A stretch of DNA of 64,000 bases, from contig NZ_JAUASW010000003.1 of assembly GCF_030345705.1 (NCBI RefSeq), forward strand, positions 124,001-188,000, in the 5' to 3' direction. The notes beneath the pieces are model-generated. The model made no database searches, had not been told where the DNA came from, and was given only the letters and a program-made list of their open reading frames with translations. The stretch comes from Pelomonas sp. SE-A7 (lineage in GTDB: Bacteria > Pseudomonadota > Gammaproteobacteria > Burkholderiales > Burkholderiaceae_C). Position 1 is the first letter of the stretch; the number at the start of each line of letters is the position of its first letter. The position numbers and the translations under genes are program-made. Shown piece by piece: positions 35,685 through 45,468 of this stretch.

Positions 35685-36617
35685 ATGCGCTGGCTGCTGA
35701 CCCTGCTCCTGCTGCTGTGCCAGGTCTTGCCTGGCTGGGCGCAGGAGCTGCGCCCGGTGCCGGTGCTGACCGGCCGCGTGATCGACCAGACCGGCACGCT
35801 GGATGCGCTGCAGCTCAGCAGCCTGGACGCCAAGCTGGCCGCCTTCGAGCAGCAGGCCGGGCCGCAGATCGTCATCCTGATGTTGCCCTCGACGGCGCCC
35901 GAGGACATCGCGGCCTACGCCCAGCGCGTAGGCGATGCCTGGAAGCTGGGGCGCCGCGAGGTTGGCGACGGCCTGCTGATCGTCGTGGCCAAGAACGACC
36001 GCAAGGTCCGCATCGAGGTGGCCAAGGCGCTGGAGGGCGCGGTGCCCGACCTGGCGGCGCGTCAAATCATCCAGAACGCCATCACGCCCGCGTTCAAGAA
36101 GGGCGACTATGCCGGCGGCCTGAACCAGGCCGTGGATCAGCTGCAGGCGCGCATACGCGGCGAGGCCCTGCCGGCGCCCAAGATCAAGCCGGCGAAGGCG
36201 GCAGCGAGCAGCAGCGGCAGCGGCGGCTTCGACTGGGAAACCCTCGCCCTGATCTTCTTCATCGGCGTGCCCCTGGTGGGCGGGGTGATGACCTCGATCA
36301 TGGGCCGCAAGCTCGGCAGCCTGACGACCAGCGCCGGCGTCGGCGGCGTCAGCTGGCTGATAGGCCACAGCCTGTGGATCGCAGGCTTCGCGGCGCTGCT
36401 GGCCCTGATCCTGATAGGCGTGATGGGCATTGGTTCCTCGATGCGCCGCGGCCGCAGCTATGGCGGTGGCAGCGACCTGCCCTTCATCTGGGGCGGGCAC
36501 GGAGGCGGAGGCGGCGGTTCCTGGAGCGGCGGTGGTGGCGGCGGCAGCGATGGCGGCGGCTTCTCGTCGGGCGGCGGTGGCGATTTTGGCGGCGGCGGCG
36601 CCTCGGGAGACTGGTGA
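35685..36617 (+). CDS. TPM-domain (YgcG-type) membrane protein with Gly-rich tail
   Basis: A 310-residue protein: Sec signal (LLTLLLLLCQVLPGWAQ), periplasmic TPM domain (about 25-165) with VIDQTGTLDALQLSSLDAKL, QIVILMLPSTAPEDIAAYAQ and VGDGLLIVVAKNDRKVRIEV, then two or more membrane helices (about 185-260) and a C-terminal tail of almost pure Gly/Ser (about 50 residues ending GGGGASGDW). The tail is a family feature of YgcG proteins. The ATG begins 7 bases after lemA, and the next gene's ATG overlaps its stop region by direct abutment (TGA then ATG). Probably works with LemA; no enzymatic role known. Confidence 0.92.
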   Translation: MRWLLTLLLLLCQVLPGWAQELRPVPVLTGRVIDQTGTLDALQLSSLDAKLAAFEQQAGPQIVILMLPSTAPEDIAAYAQRVGDAWKLGRREVGDGLLIVVAKNDRKVRIEVAKALEGAVPDLAARQIIQNAITPAFKKGDYAGGLNQAVDQLQARIRGEALPAPKIKPAKAAASSSGSGGFDWETLALIFFIGVPLVGGVMTSIMGRKLGSLTTSAGVGGVSWLIGHSLWIAGFAALLALILIGVMGIGSSMRRGRSYGGGSDLPFIWGGHGGGGGGSWSGGGGGGSDGGGFSSGGGGDFGGGGASGDW

Positions 36618-37133
36618 ATGGCCTGGTTCCAACGACTGCAGCGCCTGCTCAAGCATCGCAGCCTCGACGCGCTGGACGCACGCCGCGCCTTGGGTCCGGC
36701 GGCACTGGAAGCGCTGAAGGAGCGCATCGAAGCCTCGGAACGCCTGCACAGTGGCGAGCTGCGCGTGGTGGTCGAGGCCGGCCTGCCGCTGTCCTACCTG
36801 ATGCGCGATGCCACGGCCCGCGAACGCGCCGTGAACCTGTTCGGCAAGCTGCGCGTCTGGGACACCGAGCACAACAACGGCGTGCTGATCTATCTGCTGC
36901 TGGCCGAGCACCGCATCGAGCTGCTGGCCGACCGCGGTCTGATGGGCGAGATCGACGGCCTGACCTGGCAGCGCCTGGTCGAGCGCATGCGGGAGCAGTT
37001 CCGCGCCGGGCGCTTCGAGGACGGCCTGATCGAGGCGGTCGAGGCGGTCAGCGAGCTGCTGGTCGAGCATTTCCCGCGCGCCGCGGGCGAAGCCAATCCG
37101 AACGAGCTGCCGGACGAGCCCTTGCTACTCTAG
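36618..37133 (+). CDS. Soluble TPM-domain protein
   Basis: A 171-residue protein carrying a second TPM domain without signal peptide or membrane helix. RIEASERLHSGELRVVVEAG, ERAVNLFGKLRVWDTEHNNG and VLIYLLLAEHRIELLADRG give the fold; the family's conserved VLIYLxLxxxxxEIxADxG pattern is easily seen. It starts directly after the stop of the membrane TPM protein, so the two are coupled. A cytoplasmic partner for the LemA/TPM pair is likely. Its 3' end overlaps the convergent mutarotase gene by 9 bases. Confidence 0.9.
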   Translation: MAWFQRLQRLLKHRSLDALDARRALGPAALEALKERIEASERLHSGELRVVVEAGLPLSYLMRDATARERAVNLFGKLRVWDTEHNNGVLIYLLLAEHRIELLADRGLMGEIDGLTWQRLVERMREQFRAGRFEDGLIEAVEAVSELLVEHFPRAAGEANPNELPDEPLLL

Positions 37134-37985
37134 GACCAGGGTCTGCATGCCGGCCCAGGTCTCGCCCGGAGCCAGGCGCACGGGCCGCTCGATGGCAGCG
37201 GCCTCCACGCACAGCATCTGCTGCCAGCCGTCGGCCGGCATGTCGGCCAGCTGGGCACAGGCCTCGGGGCCCGGGTTCCAGACCACGGCATCGGCAAAGC
37301 CCTGCTGGCGGACCCAGACGCGGCGCGAAGGCCGGCCAGCCGGCTGCTCCTGCAGGGTCAGGTCTTGCGCGACACCGTAGTAGATGCGGTCCAGCGGCGG
37401 CTCGGGCAACAGCAGGTCCACGCGCTGGCGCTCTTCGGTGCCAGTGAGTGCGTCCCAGTAGTGCAGGCCGGAGAGGCCGCGCACGCTGGCGTCCAGCAAT
37501 CGACCCAGACCGAGGTAGGTGTGCAAGGCCGCGGTGAAGTCGAGCTCGGCTTCGCCACGGTTCTCGCAAGCCAGCTCGATCTCCAGGCTGCGGCCGGCGA
37601 CGCGCACGCAGAGCTCGGCCTCGAAGCGATGCGGCCAGACCAGGCGCGTGGCCTCGTCGTCCTGCAGGCGCAGCACGGCCATCGCGTCGTCCTTGCCGAT
37701 CTCGGCCGAGACCAACTGCCAGGGCTTGGTGCGGGCAAAGCCATGGCGCGTGCCGCTGCCGCGACCGGCGAACTGCGGAAAGATCACCGGCACACCACCA
37801 CGTATCGCCTGGCCGGTGGCATAGGCGCTCTTGGGCGACAGGTAGAGCTGCTCGCCGGCGCCAGCCGGCTTCCAGGACACCAGGTGGGCGCCATGCAGCA
37901 GCAGCGTGGCAGCGGCGCCGTCGGGGGCGCGCAATTCAAGGGCGTCTAGGCCCTGGTGGCGGGTCAGTGCAATCGGCTTGGCCAT
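37125..37985 (-). CDS. Glucose-6-phosphate 1-epimerase-like protein (hexose-6-phosphate mutarotase, YeaD family)
   Basis: Cytoplasmic galactose-mutarotase-fold protein of 286 residues expected to interconvert alpha and beta anomers of hexose 6-phosphates. Visible landmarks are LLLHGAHLVSWKPAG, FPQFAGRGSGTRHGFARTKPW (substrate-binding His/Arg and the first catalytic His), ALHTYLGLG (second His), and the C-terminal VVWNPGPEACAQLADMP with the catalytic Glu replaced or shifted to PEA. The start is the ATG at 37985. It lies just downstream of the atp operon terminator on the same strand. Sugar specificity is not known. Confidence 0.88.
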   Translation of the reverse strand: MAKPIALTRHQGLDALELRAPDGAAATLLLHGAHLVSWKPAGAGEQLYLSPKSAYATGQAIRGGVPVIFPQFAGRGSGTRHGFARTKPWQLVSAEIGKDDAMAVLRLQDDEATRLVWPHRFEAELCVRVAGRSLEIELACENRGEAELDFTAALHTYLGLGRLLDASVRGLSGLHYWDALTGTEERQRVDLLLPEPPLDRIYYGVAQDLTLQEQPAGRPSRRVWVRQQGFADAVVWNPGPEACAQLADMPADGWQQMLCVEAAAIERPVRLAPGETWAGMQTLVLE

Positions 37986-38000
37986 GGGGCTTCAGGCTGA

Positions 38001-38040
38001 GAAAAGACAACGCCCGCCGGACTTGCATCCGCGGGCGTTG
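38001..38040 (-). terminator. Rho-independent terminator of the atp operon
   Basis: On the minus strand: CAACGCCCGC, 13-base loop, GCGGGCGTTG, followed by TCTTTTCTCAG (stem 38008-38017 with 38031-38040). It is 48 bases past the atpC stop codon and precedes the mutarotase start. Confidence 0.8.
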
Positions 38041-38088
38041 GGGATGATACGGCGACCCCGGCAGGAGTCGCGACGCATCAGCGTGGAT

Positions 38089-38502
38089 TTACTTCTTGCG
38101 GAACTTGCGCAGCGCAGCGATCTGGGCGGCCATGGCAGCGAACTCGCTTTGCGCGGCGGCAAAGTCGATGTCGCTCTTGGCGTTCTTCATCGCTTCCTCG
38201 GCCAGCTTCTTGGCCTCGGTCGCCTTGGCTTCGTCCAGGTCCTTGCCGCGGATGGCGGTGTCGGCCAGCACGGTCACCGTGCCCGGCTGCACCTCGAGGA
38301 TGCCGCCGGCCACGAAGACGAACTCTTCGCCGCCGTCCAGCTTCTCGATGCGCACGGCACCCGGCTTGATGCGGGTGATCAGCGGCGTGTGCTGGGGCAG
38401 GATGCCCAGCTCACCGCCTTCGCCCGGCAGCGCGACGAACTTGGCCTCGCCCGAGAAGATCTGCTCCTCGGCGGACACCACATCAACGTGGAGAGTTGCC
38501 AT
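38089..38502 (-). CDS. atpC: ATP synthase F1 epsilon subunit
   Basis: Central-stalk regulatory subunit that couples rotor movement and can inhibit ATP hydrolysis; 137 residues. The beta-barrel half reads TLHVDVVSAEEQIFSGEAKF, LPGEGGELGILPQHTPLIT and FVAGGILEVQPGTVTVLADT; the C-terminal helical hairpin is Lys/Ala/Glu-rich as usual. AAGGAAG lies before the ATG. Last gene of the atp operon, separated from atpD by an unusually long 128-base gap with a strong stem-loop. Confidence 0.97.
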   Translation of the reverse strand: MATLHVDVVSAEEQIFSGEAKFVALPGEGGELGILPQHTPLITRIKPGAVRIEKLDGGEEFVFVAGGILEVQPGTVTVLADTAIRGKDLDEAKATEAKKLAEEAMKNAKSDIDFAAAQSEFAAMAAQIAALRKFRKK

Positions 38503-38564
38503 GTCAATCTTCCTTTAGCGTGTAAGAAGGTTCAGTAAGCAAGCAGTCGGGTCTCAGGCTAGGC

Positions 38565-38602
38565 GCCGTGCGCAGCCGGGTTGGGCACCCGGCGAGCACG
38601 GC
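38565..38602 (-). promoter_or_regulatory. Two-step stem-loop in the atpD-atpC intergenic gap
   Basis: GCCGTGC (38565-38571) pairs with GCACGGC (38596-38602), and inside it GCCGGGT (38575-38581) pairs with ACCCGGC (38587-38593), leaving a five-base loop and a 3/2-base internal bulge. There is no T-run, so it is not a classical terminator. It may stabilise upstream mRNA or limit read-through and hence epsilon synthesis. Confidence 0.6.
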
Positions 38603-38630
38603 AACGACGCATGAGGCCCGAATGCGCCGC

Positions 38631-40043
38631 TTACTGGAGCTTCTTGGCCTTTTCGAAGGCTTCGTCGATCGTGCCGACCATGTAGAAGGCCTGCTCCGGC
38701 AGGTGGTCGCACTCGCCGGCCACGATCATCTTGAAGCCGCGGATGGTTTCCTTCAGCGGCACGTACTTGCCCGGCGAGCCGGTGAAGACTTCGGCCACGT
38801 GGAAAGGCTGCGACAGGAAACGCTGGATCTTGCGGGCGCGGGCCACGGCCAGCTTGTCTTCCGGCGACAGCTCGTCCATGCCCAGGATCGCGATGATGTC
38901 GCGCAGTTCCTTGTAGCGCTGCAGCACTTGCTGGACGGCGCGGGTGGTCGTGTAGTGCTCTTCGCCGACCACGTTCGGGTCCACCTGGCGCGAGGTCGAG
39001 TCCAGCGGATCGACGGCGGGGTAGATACCCAGCGAGGCGATGTCGCGCGACAGAACGACGGTGGCGTCCAAGTGGGCGAAGGTGGTGGCAGGCGACGGGT
39101 CGGTCAGGTCGTCCGCGGGAACGTAGACGGCCTGGATCGAGGTGATCGAACCGACCTTGGTCGACGTGATCCGCTCTTGCAGACGGCCCATTTCCTCGGC
39201 CAGCGTCGGCTGGTAGCCCACGGCCGACGGCATACGACCCAGCAGTGCCGACACTTCGGTACCGGCCAGGGTGTAGCGGTAGATGTTGTCCACGAAGAAC
39301 AGCACGTCACGGCCTTCGTCGCGGAACGACTCGGCGATGGTCAGGCCGGTCAGGGCCACGCGCAGACGGTTGCCCGGGGGCTCGTTCATCTGGCCGTAGA
39401 CCATGGCGACCTTGGAGTCTTCGAGCTTCTCGAGGTTCACGACGCCCGAATCGGCCATCTCGTGATAGAAGTCGTTGCCCTCACGGGTACGCTCGCCGAC
39501 ACCAGCGAACACCGACAGACCCGAGTGAGCCTTGGCGATGTTGTTGATCAGCTCCATCATGTTCACGGTCTTGCCGACGCCGGCGCCACCGAACAGACCC
39601 ACCTTGCCGCCCTTGGCGAACGGGCAGATCAGGTCGATCACCTTGATGCCGGTTTCCAGCAGGTCCTGCGACGGGCTCAGCTCGTCGTAGGCCGGAGCAG
39701 CGCGGTGGATCGAGGCGGTCATGGCCTGGTCCACGTCACCACGTTCGTCGATAGGGTTGCCCAGCACGTCCATGATGCGGCCCAGCGTGGCCTTGCCCAC
39801 CGGCACCTTGATGTTCTCGCCGGTGTTGTAGACCTGGGTGCCGCGGCGCAGGCCGTCCGACGAACCCAGAGCGATGGTGCGAACCACGCCGTCGCCCAGC
39901 TGCTGCTGGACTTCCAGCGTCAGGGCCGAGCCATCCATCTTCAGCGCGTCGTAGACACGCGGCATCTGGTCACGCGGGAATTCCACGTCCACCACGGCGC
40001 CGATGCACTGAACGATCTTGCCCACTTGTTGAGTGTTAGCCAT
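38631..40043 (-). CDS. atpD: ATP synthase F1 beta subunit
   Basis: Catalytic nucleotide-binding subunit of F1, three per complex; 470 residues. The P-loop GGAGVGKTVNMMELI is near residue 155, followed by GVGERTREGNDFYHEM with the catalytic Glu, the VDNIYRYTLAGTEVSALLGRMPSAVGYQPTL stretch (given in parts: VDNIYRYTLAGTEVSA, then LLGRMPSAVGYQPTL) and SAIDPxxS-type YPAVDPLDSTSRQ. The opening QQVGKIVQCIGAVVDVEFP is the usual N-terminal barrel. Gap to atpG is 43 bases. Confidence 0.98.
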   Translation of the reverse strand: MANTQQVGKIVQCIGAVVDVEFPRDQMPRVYDALKMDGSALTLEVQQQLGDGVVRTIALGSSDGLRRGTQVYNTGENIKVPVGKATLGRIMDVLGNPIDERGDVDQAMTASIHRAAPAYDELSPSQDLLETGIKVIDLICPFAKGGKVGLFGGAGVGKTVNMMELINNIAKAHSGLSVFAGVGERTREGNDFYHEMADSGVVNLEKLEDSKVAMVYGQMNEPPGNRLRVALTGLTIAESFRDEGRDVLFFVDNIYRYTLAGTEVSALLGRMPSAVGYQPTLAEEMGRLQERITSTKVGSITSIQAVYVPADDLTDPSPATTFAHLDATVVLSRDIASLGIYPAVDPLDSTSRQVDPNVVGEEHYTTTRAVQQVLQRYKELRDIIAILGMDELSPEDKLAVARARKIQRFLSQPFHVAEVFTGSPGKYVPLKETIRGFKMIVAGECDHLPEQAFYMVGTIDEAFEKAKKLQ

Positions 40044-40086
40044 TTCTTCGTTCCTTCAATTCAAAACTTGTAGCGTTAGCACGCGA

Positions 40087-40959
40087 TCAGCCGACGGCGG
40101 CCGCGCCACTGACAATTTCGCTGAGCTCCTTGGTGATCGCGGCCTGGCGGGTCTTGTTGTAGACCAGCTTCAGCTCACCGATCAGGGTGCCGGCGTTGTC
40201 GGTAGCGGCCTTCATGGCCACCATGCGTGCCGATTGCTCGGACGCCATGTTTTCTGCGACGGCCTGGTAGACCAGGGCCTCGGTGTAGCGGACCAGCAGC
40301 TCGTCGATGACGGTCGCGGCATCCGGCTCGTAGAGGTAATCCCACGAGTGGTTGCCACCGGCCGTCTTCATGCCCTCGGTGCTCAGGGGCAGCAGCTGCT
40401 GCACCACAGGCTCCTGCTTCATCGTGTTGATGAAGCGGGTGTAGCAGAGGTAGACGGCCGACAGCTTGCCTTCGGCATACGCGTCGAGCAGCACCTTGAC
40501 CGGGCCGATCATCTTCTCGATGTGCGGCTGGTCGCCCAGCTGCGTCACCTGAGAAACGACCTTGGCGCCGATGCGGTTCATGAAGCCCAGGCCCTTGTTG
40601 CCGATGGCAACGACCTCGGGCTTCTGGCCCGCCGCTTCCAGCTCCTTGAGCTTGGTCGTGGTGGCGCGCAGCAGGTTGGTGTTCAGACCGCCGCACAGGC
40701 CCTTGTCGGTCGTGACGACCACGAAGCCCACCGTCTTCGCTTCCGCGTTCGCGCTCAGGAAGGGATGCTTGTACTCGGGGTTGGCCGTGGCGAGATTGGC
40801 GGCGATGTTGCCGATCTTCTCGCTGTAGGGCCGTGCCGAGCGCATCCGCTCCTGCGCCTTGCGCATCTTGGAAGCGGCGACCATTTCCATGGCCTTGGTG
40901 ATCTTCTTGGTGTTCTCGACCGACTTGATCTTGCCGCGAATTTCCTTGCTTGATGCCAT
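40087..40959 (-). CDS. atpG: ATP synthase F1 gamma subunit
   Basis: Rotating central shaft of F1, one copy per complex; 290 residues. The N-terminal helix KEIRGKIKSVENTKKITKAM and EMVAASKMRKAQERM plus the C-terminal helix KLVYNKTRQAAITKELSEIV form the coiled shaft; the middle holds VVTTDKGLCGGLN. The long Thr/Lys-rich N-terminus fits the family exactly. It lies 55 bases after atpA. Confidence 0.97.
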   Translation of the reverse strand: MASSKEIRGKIKSVENTKKITKAMEMVAASKMRKAQERMRSARPYSEKIGNIAANLATANPEYKHPFLSANAEAKTVGFVVVTTDKGLCGGLNTNLLRATTTKLKELEAAGQKPEVVAIGNKGLGFMNRIGAKVVSQVTQLGDQPHIEKMIGPVKVLLDAYAEGKLSAVYLCYTRFINTMKQEPVVQQLLPLSTEGMKTAGGNHSWDYLYEPDAATVIDELLVRYTEALVYQAVAENMASEQSARMVAMKAATDNAGTLIGELKLVYNKTRQAAITKELSEIVSGAAAVG

Positions 40960-41014
40960 GATTTCTCCTGTTAGGTCCGGGCCGCTCTTTGCATCACAGC
41001 CCGGTCATGGTCGA

Positions 41015-42568
<1,554 letters not shown>

Positions 42569-42587
42569 TGCTTGCTCCCATCTGCTC

Positions 42588-42627
42588 GGTCCCGCGGTAC
42601 GCACTCCGGTGGAGCGCTACTCGGACC
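42588..42627 (-). promoter_or_regulatory. Stem-loop in the atpH-atpA intergenic gap
   Basis: GGTCC (42588-42592) pairs with GGACC (42623-42627), and GCACTCC (42601-42607) pairs with GGAGCGC (42611-42617, one G-U pair) across a three-base loop; GTA/TAC extends it. It sits only 20 bases upstream of the atpA start codon, so it could affect initiation at atpA or mRNA processing. Confidence 0.5.
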
Positions 42628-42674
42628 AAGGGGGGTGATTCGGTCAGTGTTGTTGCCGACTAGAGCCGCGAGGC

Positions 42675-43211
42675 TCAAGCCGTCAGAGCCACCTTCATGC
42701 GTTCCAGGCGGGCCTTGACCGAGGTGTCCAGCACCTCGTCGCCAACGACCACGCGGATACCGCCGATCAGCGAGGGTTCCAGCGCGACCTGCGGCACCAG
42801 TTTGCGACCGAAGCGCTTCTCCAGCGTGGCCACCACATCGTTCAGCTGGGCTGCGTCGATGGGGTAGGCGCTGAAGATCTGCGCGTCGGCCACGCCGGCG
42901 GCCGCGTTGGCCAGGGCATGGAACTGCTCGACCACCGCCGGCAGCGCCGCGAGGCGGCCGTTCGCCACCACCGTGCGCAGGAAGTTCTGCAGCTCCGGGG
43001 CCAGGGCTTCTTGCTTGGCCGCCGCGGTGATCACCGCGAAGACCTGCTCGGCCGTGACCTTGGGGTTGTCGGCGAACTGGCGCAGCTCGGCGTCGGCGGC
43101 GACCAGGGCCAGCGCGTCAAGCGCCTGGCCCCAAGCCTTCACGTCGTGCTTCTGTGCGACCTGGTACAGCGCTTCGGCGTACGGGCGGGCAATGGTTGCG
43201 AGCTCGGCCAT
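42675..43211 (-). CDS. atpH: ATP synthase F1 delta subunit
   Basis: Stator subunit linking the top of F1 to subunit b; 178 residues. The six-helix N-terminal domain starts AELATIARPYAEALYQVAQK, the family opening, and the C-terminal part has YPIDAAQLNDVVATLEKRFG and GGIRVVVGDEVLDTSVKARL, the best conserved delta motif. Its ATG follows the atpF stop by two bases. Size and position are standard. Confidence 0.97.
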   Translation of the reverse strand: MAELATIARPYAEALYQVAQKHDVKAWGQALDALALVAADAELRQFADNPKVTAEQVFAVITAAAKQEALAPELQNFLRTVVANGRLAALPAVVEQFHALANAAAGVADAQIFSAYPIDAAQLNDVVATLEKRFGRKLVPQVALEPSLIGGIRVVVGDEVLDTSVKARLERMKVALTA

Positions 43212-43213
43212 GA

Positions 43214-43684
43214 TTACAGCTCCGTCTTCAGACGGCCCAGCAATTCGGCGTGCACGCTGGCATTGACCTCGCGCTGCAGGATCTGCTCGGCGCCCTTGAC
43301 GGCCAGCGCAGCGACCTGCTCGCGCAGGGCTTCGCGGGCACGGGTGGCCTGGCTCTCGGCTTCCACCTTGGCGTCGGCCACGATCTTGGCGCCGACTTCC
43401 TCGGCACGCTTCTTGGCTTCTTCCACGATGGCGGCGGCGCGCTTTTCAGCGTCCGACAGCAGTTGCGTGGTCTCGCCGCGCGCTTGTGCGCGCTGCTCGT
43501 CGGCAGCCTTGCTGGCGTTGGCCAGCTCGGACTTGGCCTTGTCCGCGGCGGCCAGGCCGTCGCGGATCTTCGCGGCACGTTCGTCCAGCGCCTTCGTGAT
43601 CGGAGGCCACACGAACTTCATCGTGAAGCCGACGAACGCGAGGAACACGACGATCTGCGCGATCAGTGTTGCGTTCAGATTCAC
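43214..43684 (-). CDS. atpF: ATP synthase F0 subunit b
   Basis: Peripheral stalk subunit; 156 residues. The start codon is GTG at 43684, preceded by AGGGAGGA, and gives NLNATLIAQIVVFLAFVGFT, the standard membrane anchor. The remainder is a long charged Ala/Glu/Lys helix (ADKAKSELANASKAADEQRA and EEAKKRAEEVGAKIVADAKV) that dimerises. It lies 35 bases after atpE. Confidence 0.97.
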   Translation of the reverse strand: MNLNATLIAQIVVFLAFVGFTMKFVWPPITKALDERAAKIRDGLAAADKAKSELANASKAADEQRAQARGETTQLLSDAEKRAAAIVEEAKKRAEEVGAKIVADAKVEAESQATRAREALREQVAALAVKGAEQILQREVNASVHAELLGRLKTEL

Positions 43685-43719
43685 TTGGGAATCCTCCCTA
43701 ATGCAGGGTCAGAAGAGGA

Positions 43720-43962
43720 TTACTTCAGGAAGGTCGACGTGGCGAACCACAGGGCGATACCAGTGCCGATGATGAAGGCGGCGTCGATCAGGCCGGCCAG
43801 CAGGAACATCTTGACTTGCAGTTCGCCCATCAGCTCGGGCTGGCGAGCCGACGACTCCAGGAACTTGCCGCCCATCAGAGCGATACCGATACAGGCACCG
43901 ATAGCGCCCAGACCGATGATCAGACCGCAGGCCAGAGCGACCAGACCGTAGACTTGTTCCAT
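43720..43962 (-). CDS. atpE: ATP synthase F0 subunit c
   Basis: Proton-carrying ring subunit of 80 residues with two membrane helices. The ion-binding acid is Asp60 in FLLAGLIDAAFIIGTGIA; the polar loop SARQPELMGELQ holds the conserved Arg-Gln-Pro. Nothing suggests Na+ binding (no Gln/Glu pair at the usual places), so proton use is expected. TAGGAG lies six to eleven bases before the ATG and a pyrimidine-rich leader lies further upstream. Confidence 0.98.
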   Translation of the reverse strand: MEQVYGLVALACGLIIGLGAIGACIGIALMGGKFLESSARQPELMGELQVKMFLLAGLIDAAFIIGTGIALWFATSTFLK

Positions 43963-43982
43963 GATGACTCCTAGTTGTTCAG

Positions 43983-44017
43983 GTAAAGAGAAAAGAAAAA
44001 AGCGAAGGGAAAAACTC
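43983..44017 (-). promoter_or_regulatory. Pyrimidine-rich leader upstream of atpE
   Basis: On the minus strand this is an almost unbroken T/C tract (TTTTTCCC, then TTTTTTCTTTTCTC) ending about 20 bases before the atpE start codon. In E. coli a U-rich enhancer at this position raises translation of subunit c, which is needed in ten or more copies. The same function here is inference. Confidence 0.5.
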
Positions 44018-44036
44018 TAGAACCGCTGTAGCGCGA

Positions 44037-44924
44037 TCAGTGCGCTTCGTGTGCTTGGCCCAGGTACACCAGGGTCAGCATCATGAAGATGAAGGCCTGC
44101 AGCACGACCACAAGGATGTGGAACAGGGCCCAGGCGAAACCGGCGATGAAATGGCCCAGGAACAGCAGTGCGCTGGGCGCGTTGGCGCCGGTCCAGGCCG
44201 CGCCCATCAGCGCGATCAGCATGAAGATCAGTTCGCCGGCAAACATGTTGCCGAACAGTCGCATGCCATGCGAAATCGTCTTGGCGGCGAATTCGATCAG
44301 CTGCATGGCGAAGTTGACGAGGCCCAGGACCACGGCCAGAACCGGGTTCTTGCTGCTGCCGAAGGGGGCGCAGACCAGCTCGTGAGCCCAGCCGCCCATG
44401 CCCTTGATCTTGATGTTGTAGAACAGACAGATCAGCAGCACGGCAATCGACATGCCCAGCGTGGCGTTGATGTCGGCCGTGGGCACGACGCGCATGTAGG
44501 CGTGGTGCGGGTCATGGCCCATGCCGCCGTAGATGGCAGCCCAGGCGTTGGGAATGACGTCGAGGGGGAGGAAGTCCATGGCGTTCATCAGGAACACCCA
44601 GACAAAGACGGTGAGGCCCAGGGGGGCAATCACGCGGCGCGACTGTTCGTTGTGGATCAGGCCGGCCGTCTGGTTGCCGACCATCTCGACCAGCAGTTCC
44701 ACGGCAGCCTGGAAGCGGCCTGGCACGCCGGCGGTCGCCTTGCGGGCACCCAGCCACAGCAGGAACAGGCCCAGCAGGCCCATGGCCAGCGACCAGAACA
44801 GCGTGTCGTAGTTGATGACACTGAAGTCCACCAGCGAGGCTTGCTTGCCACCGACGCTGTTGAAGTAGGTCAGGTGGTGCTGGATGTACTCACCGGCGGT
44901 CGGCGCGTGTCCTTCTGCTGACAT
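44037..44924 (-). CDS. atpB: ATP synthase F0 subunit a
   Basis: Proton-channel stator subunit; 295 residues with five to six membrane helices. The essential Arg is in TISHGMRLFGNMFAGELIF; the entry half-channel helix reads FLMNAMDFLPLDVIP, and the C-terminal helix LQAFIFMMLTLVYLGQAHEA is typical. The N-terminal 30 residues are hydrophilic (EGHAPTAGEYIQHHLTYFNS). It lies 16 bases after atpI and 74 bases before atpE. Confidence 0.97.
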   Translation of the reverse strand: MSAEGHAPTAGEYIQHHLTYFNSVGGKQASLVDFSVINYDTLFWSLAMGLLGLFLLWLGARKATAGVPGRFQAAVELLVEMVGNQTAGLIHNEQSRRVIAPLGLTVFVWVFLMNAMDFLPLDVIPNAWAAIYGGMGHDPHHAYMRVVPTADINATLGMSIAVLLICLFYNIKIKGMGGWAHELVCAPFGSSKNPVLAVVLGLVNFAMQLIEFAAKTISHGMRLFGNMFAGELIFMLIALMGAAWTGANAPSALLFLGHFIAGFAWALFHILVVVLQAFIFMMLTLVYLGQAHEAH

Positions 44925-44940
44925 GTTCGGGTCCGTCTTC

Positions 44941-45432
44941 TTAAGCTTTTTTGAATCGACCCTGCGTGAACAGGGCCAGCCAGTTACCTTTCAGGCATCC
45001 GATCATGGTCAGCAGCATTGCCAGCCAACTCAGATCGGCGACCTGCCTGACCACCGCCACCAAAATGACGCCGGTCAGCAAAATCTTGATCAGCTCCCAG
45101 ACTGCGAACGAGAGCACGGCGGCTCCAATGTTCACGGTCCGGCGCCGCGTCATGCCCCAGGCCATCAAGGCAGCAGGCATCACGACGGCCAGGGCGCCAT
45201 ACAGCGCCGACCTTCCCTGGACAGCTCCGGCGAACACCCACCAGAGACCGACCAGCACCCCACCAATGGCAGCCTCGGCCGCCACCACCCGCCAAGGCGA
45301 GAGAGAGGGATGTTTTGCCTTCAGGGCTTCTGCCTCCTCGCGGGACAGGGCCTTGAAAGCCGCTTCGTCGCCCGCATGTCCCTCGCTCTCGTCATCCCAG
45401 CCGGTCGATGACGCCTTGTCTCGGGCGCGCAT
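44941..45432 (-). CDS. atpI: ATP synthase subunit I
   Basis: Small membrane protein of about 163 residues thought to help assemble the c-ring. A charged N-terminal part (WDDESEGHAGDEAAFKALSR) precedes four hydrophobic helices (about 60-160; AAEAAIGGVLVGLWWVFAG and MLLTMIGCLKGNWLALFTQG are clear). The start is uncertain: ATG at 45432 is chosen because a TATAAT box at 45481-45486 would place transcription initiation about 42 bases upstream; GTG at 45447 and TTG at 45471 are also in frame. First gene of the operon; sequence poorly conserved as usual for AtpI. Confidence 0.85.
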   Translation of the reverse strand: MRARDKASSTGWDDESEGHAGDEAAFKALSREEAEALKAKHPSLSPWRVVAAEAAIGGVLVGLWWVFAGAVQGRSALYGALAVVMPAALMAWGMTRRRTVNIGAAVLSFAVWELIKILLTGVILVAVVRQVADLSWLAMLLTMIGCLKGNWLALFTQGRFKKA

Positions 45433-45468
45433 CTCGATAGGGGTCACGTTTGTCTCAGGGGCGGTCGG

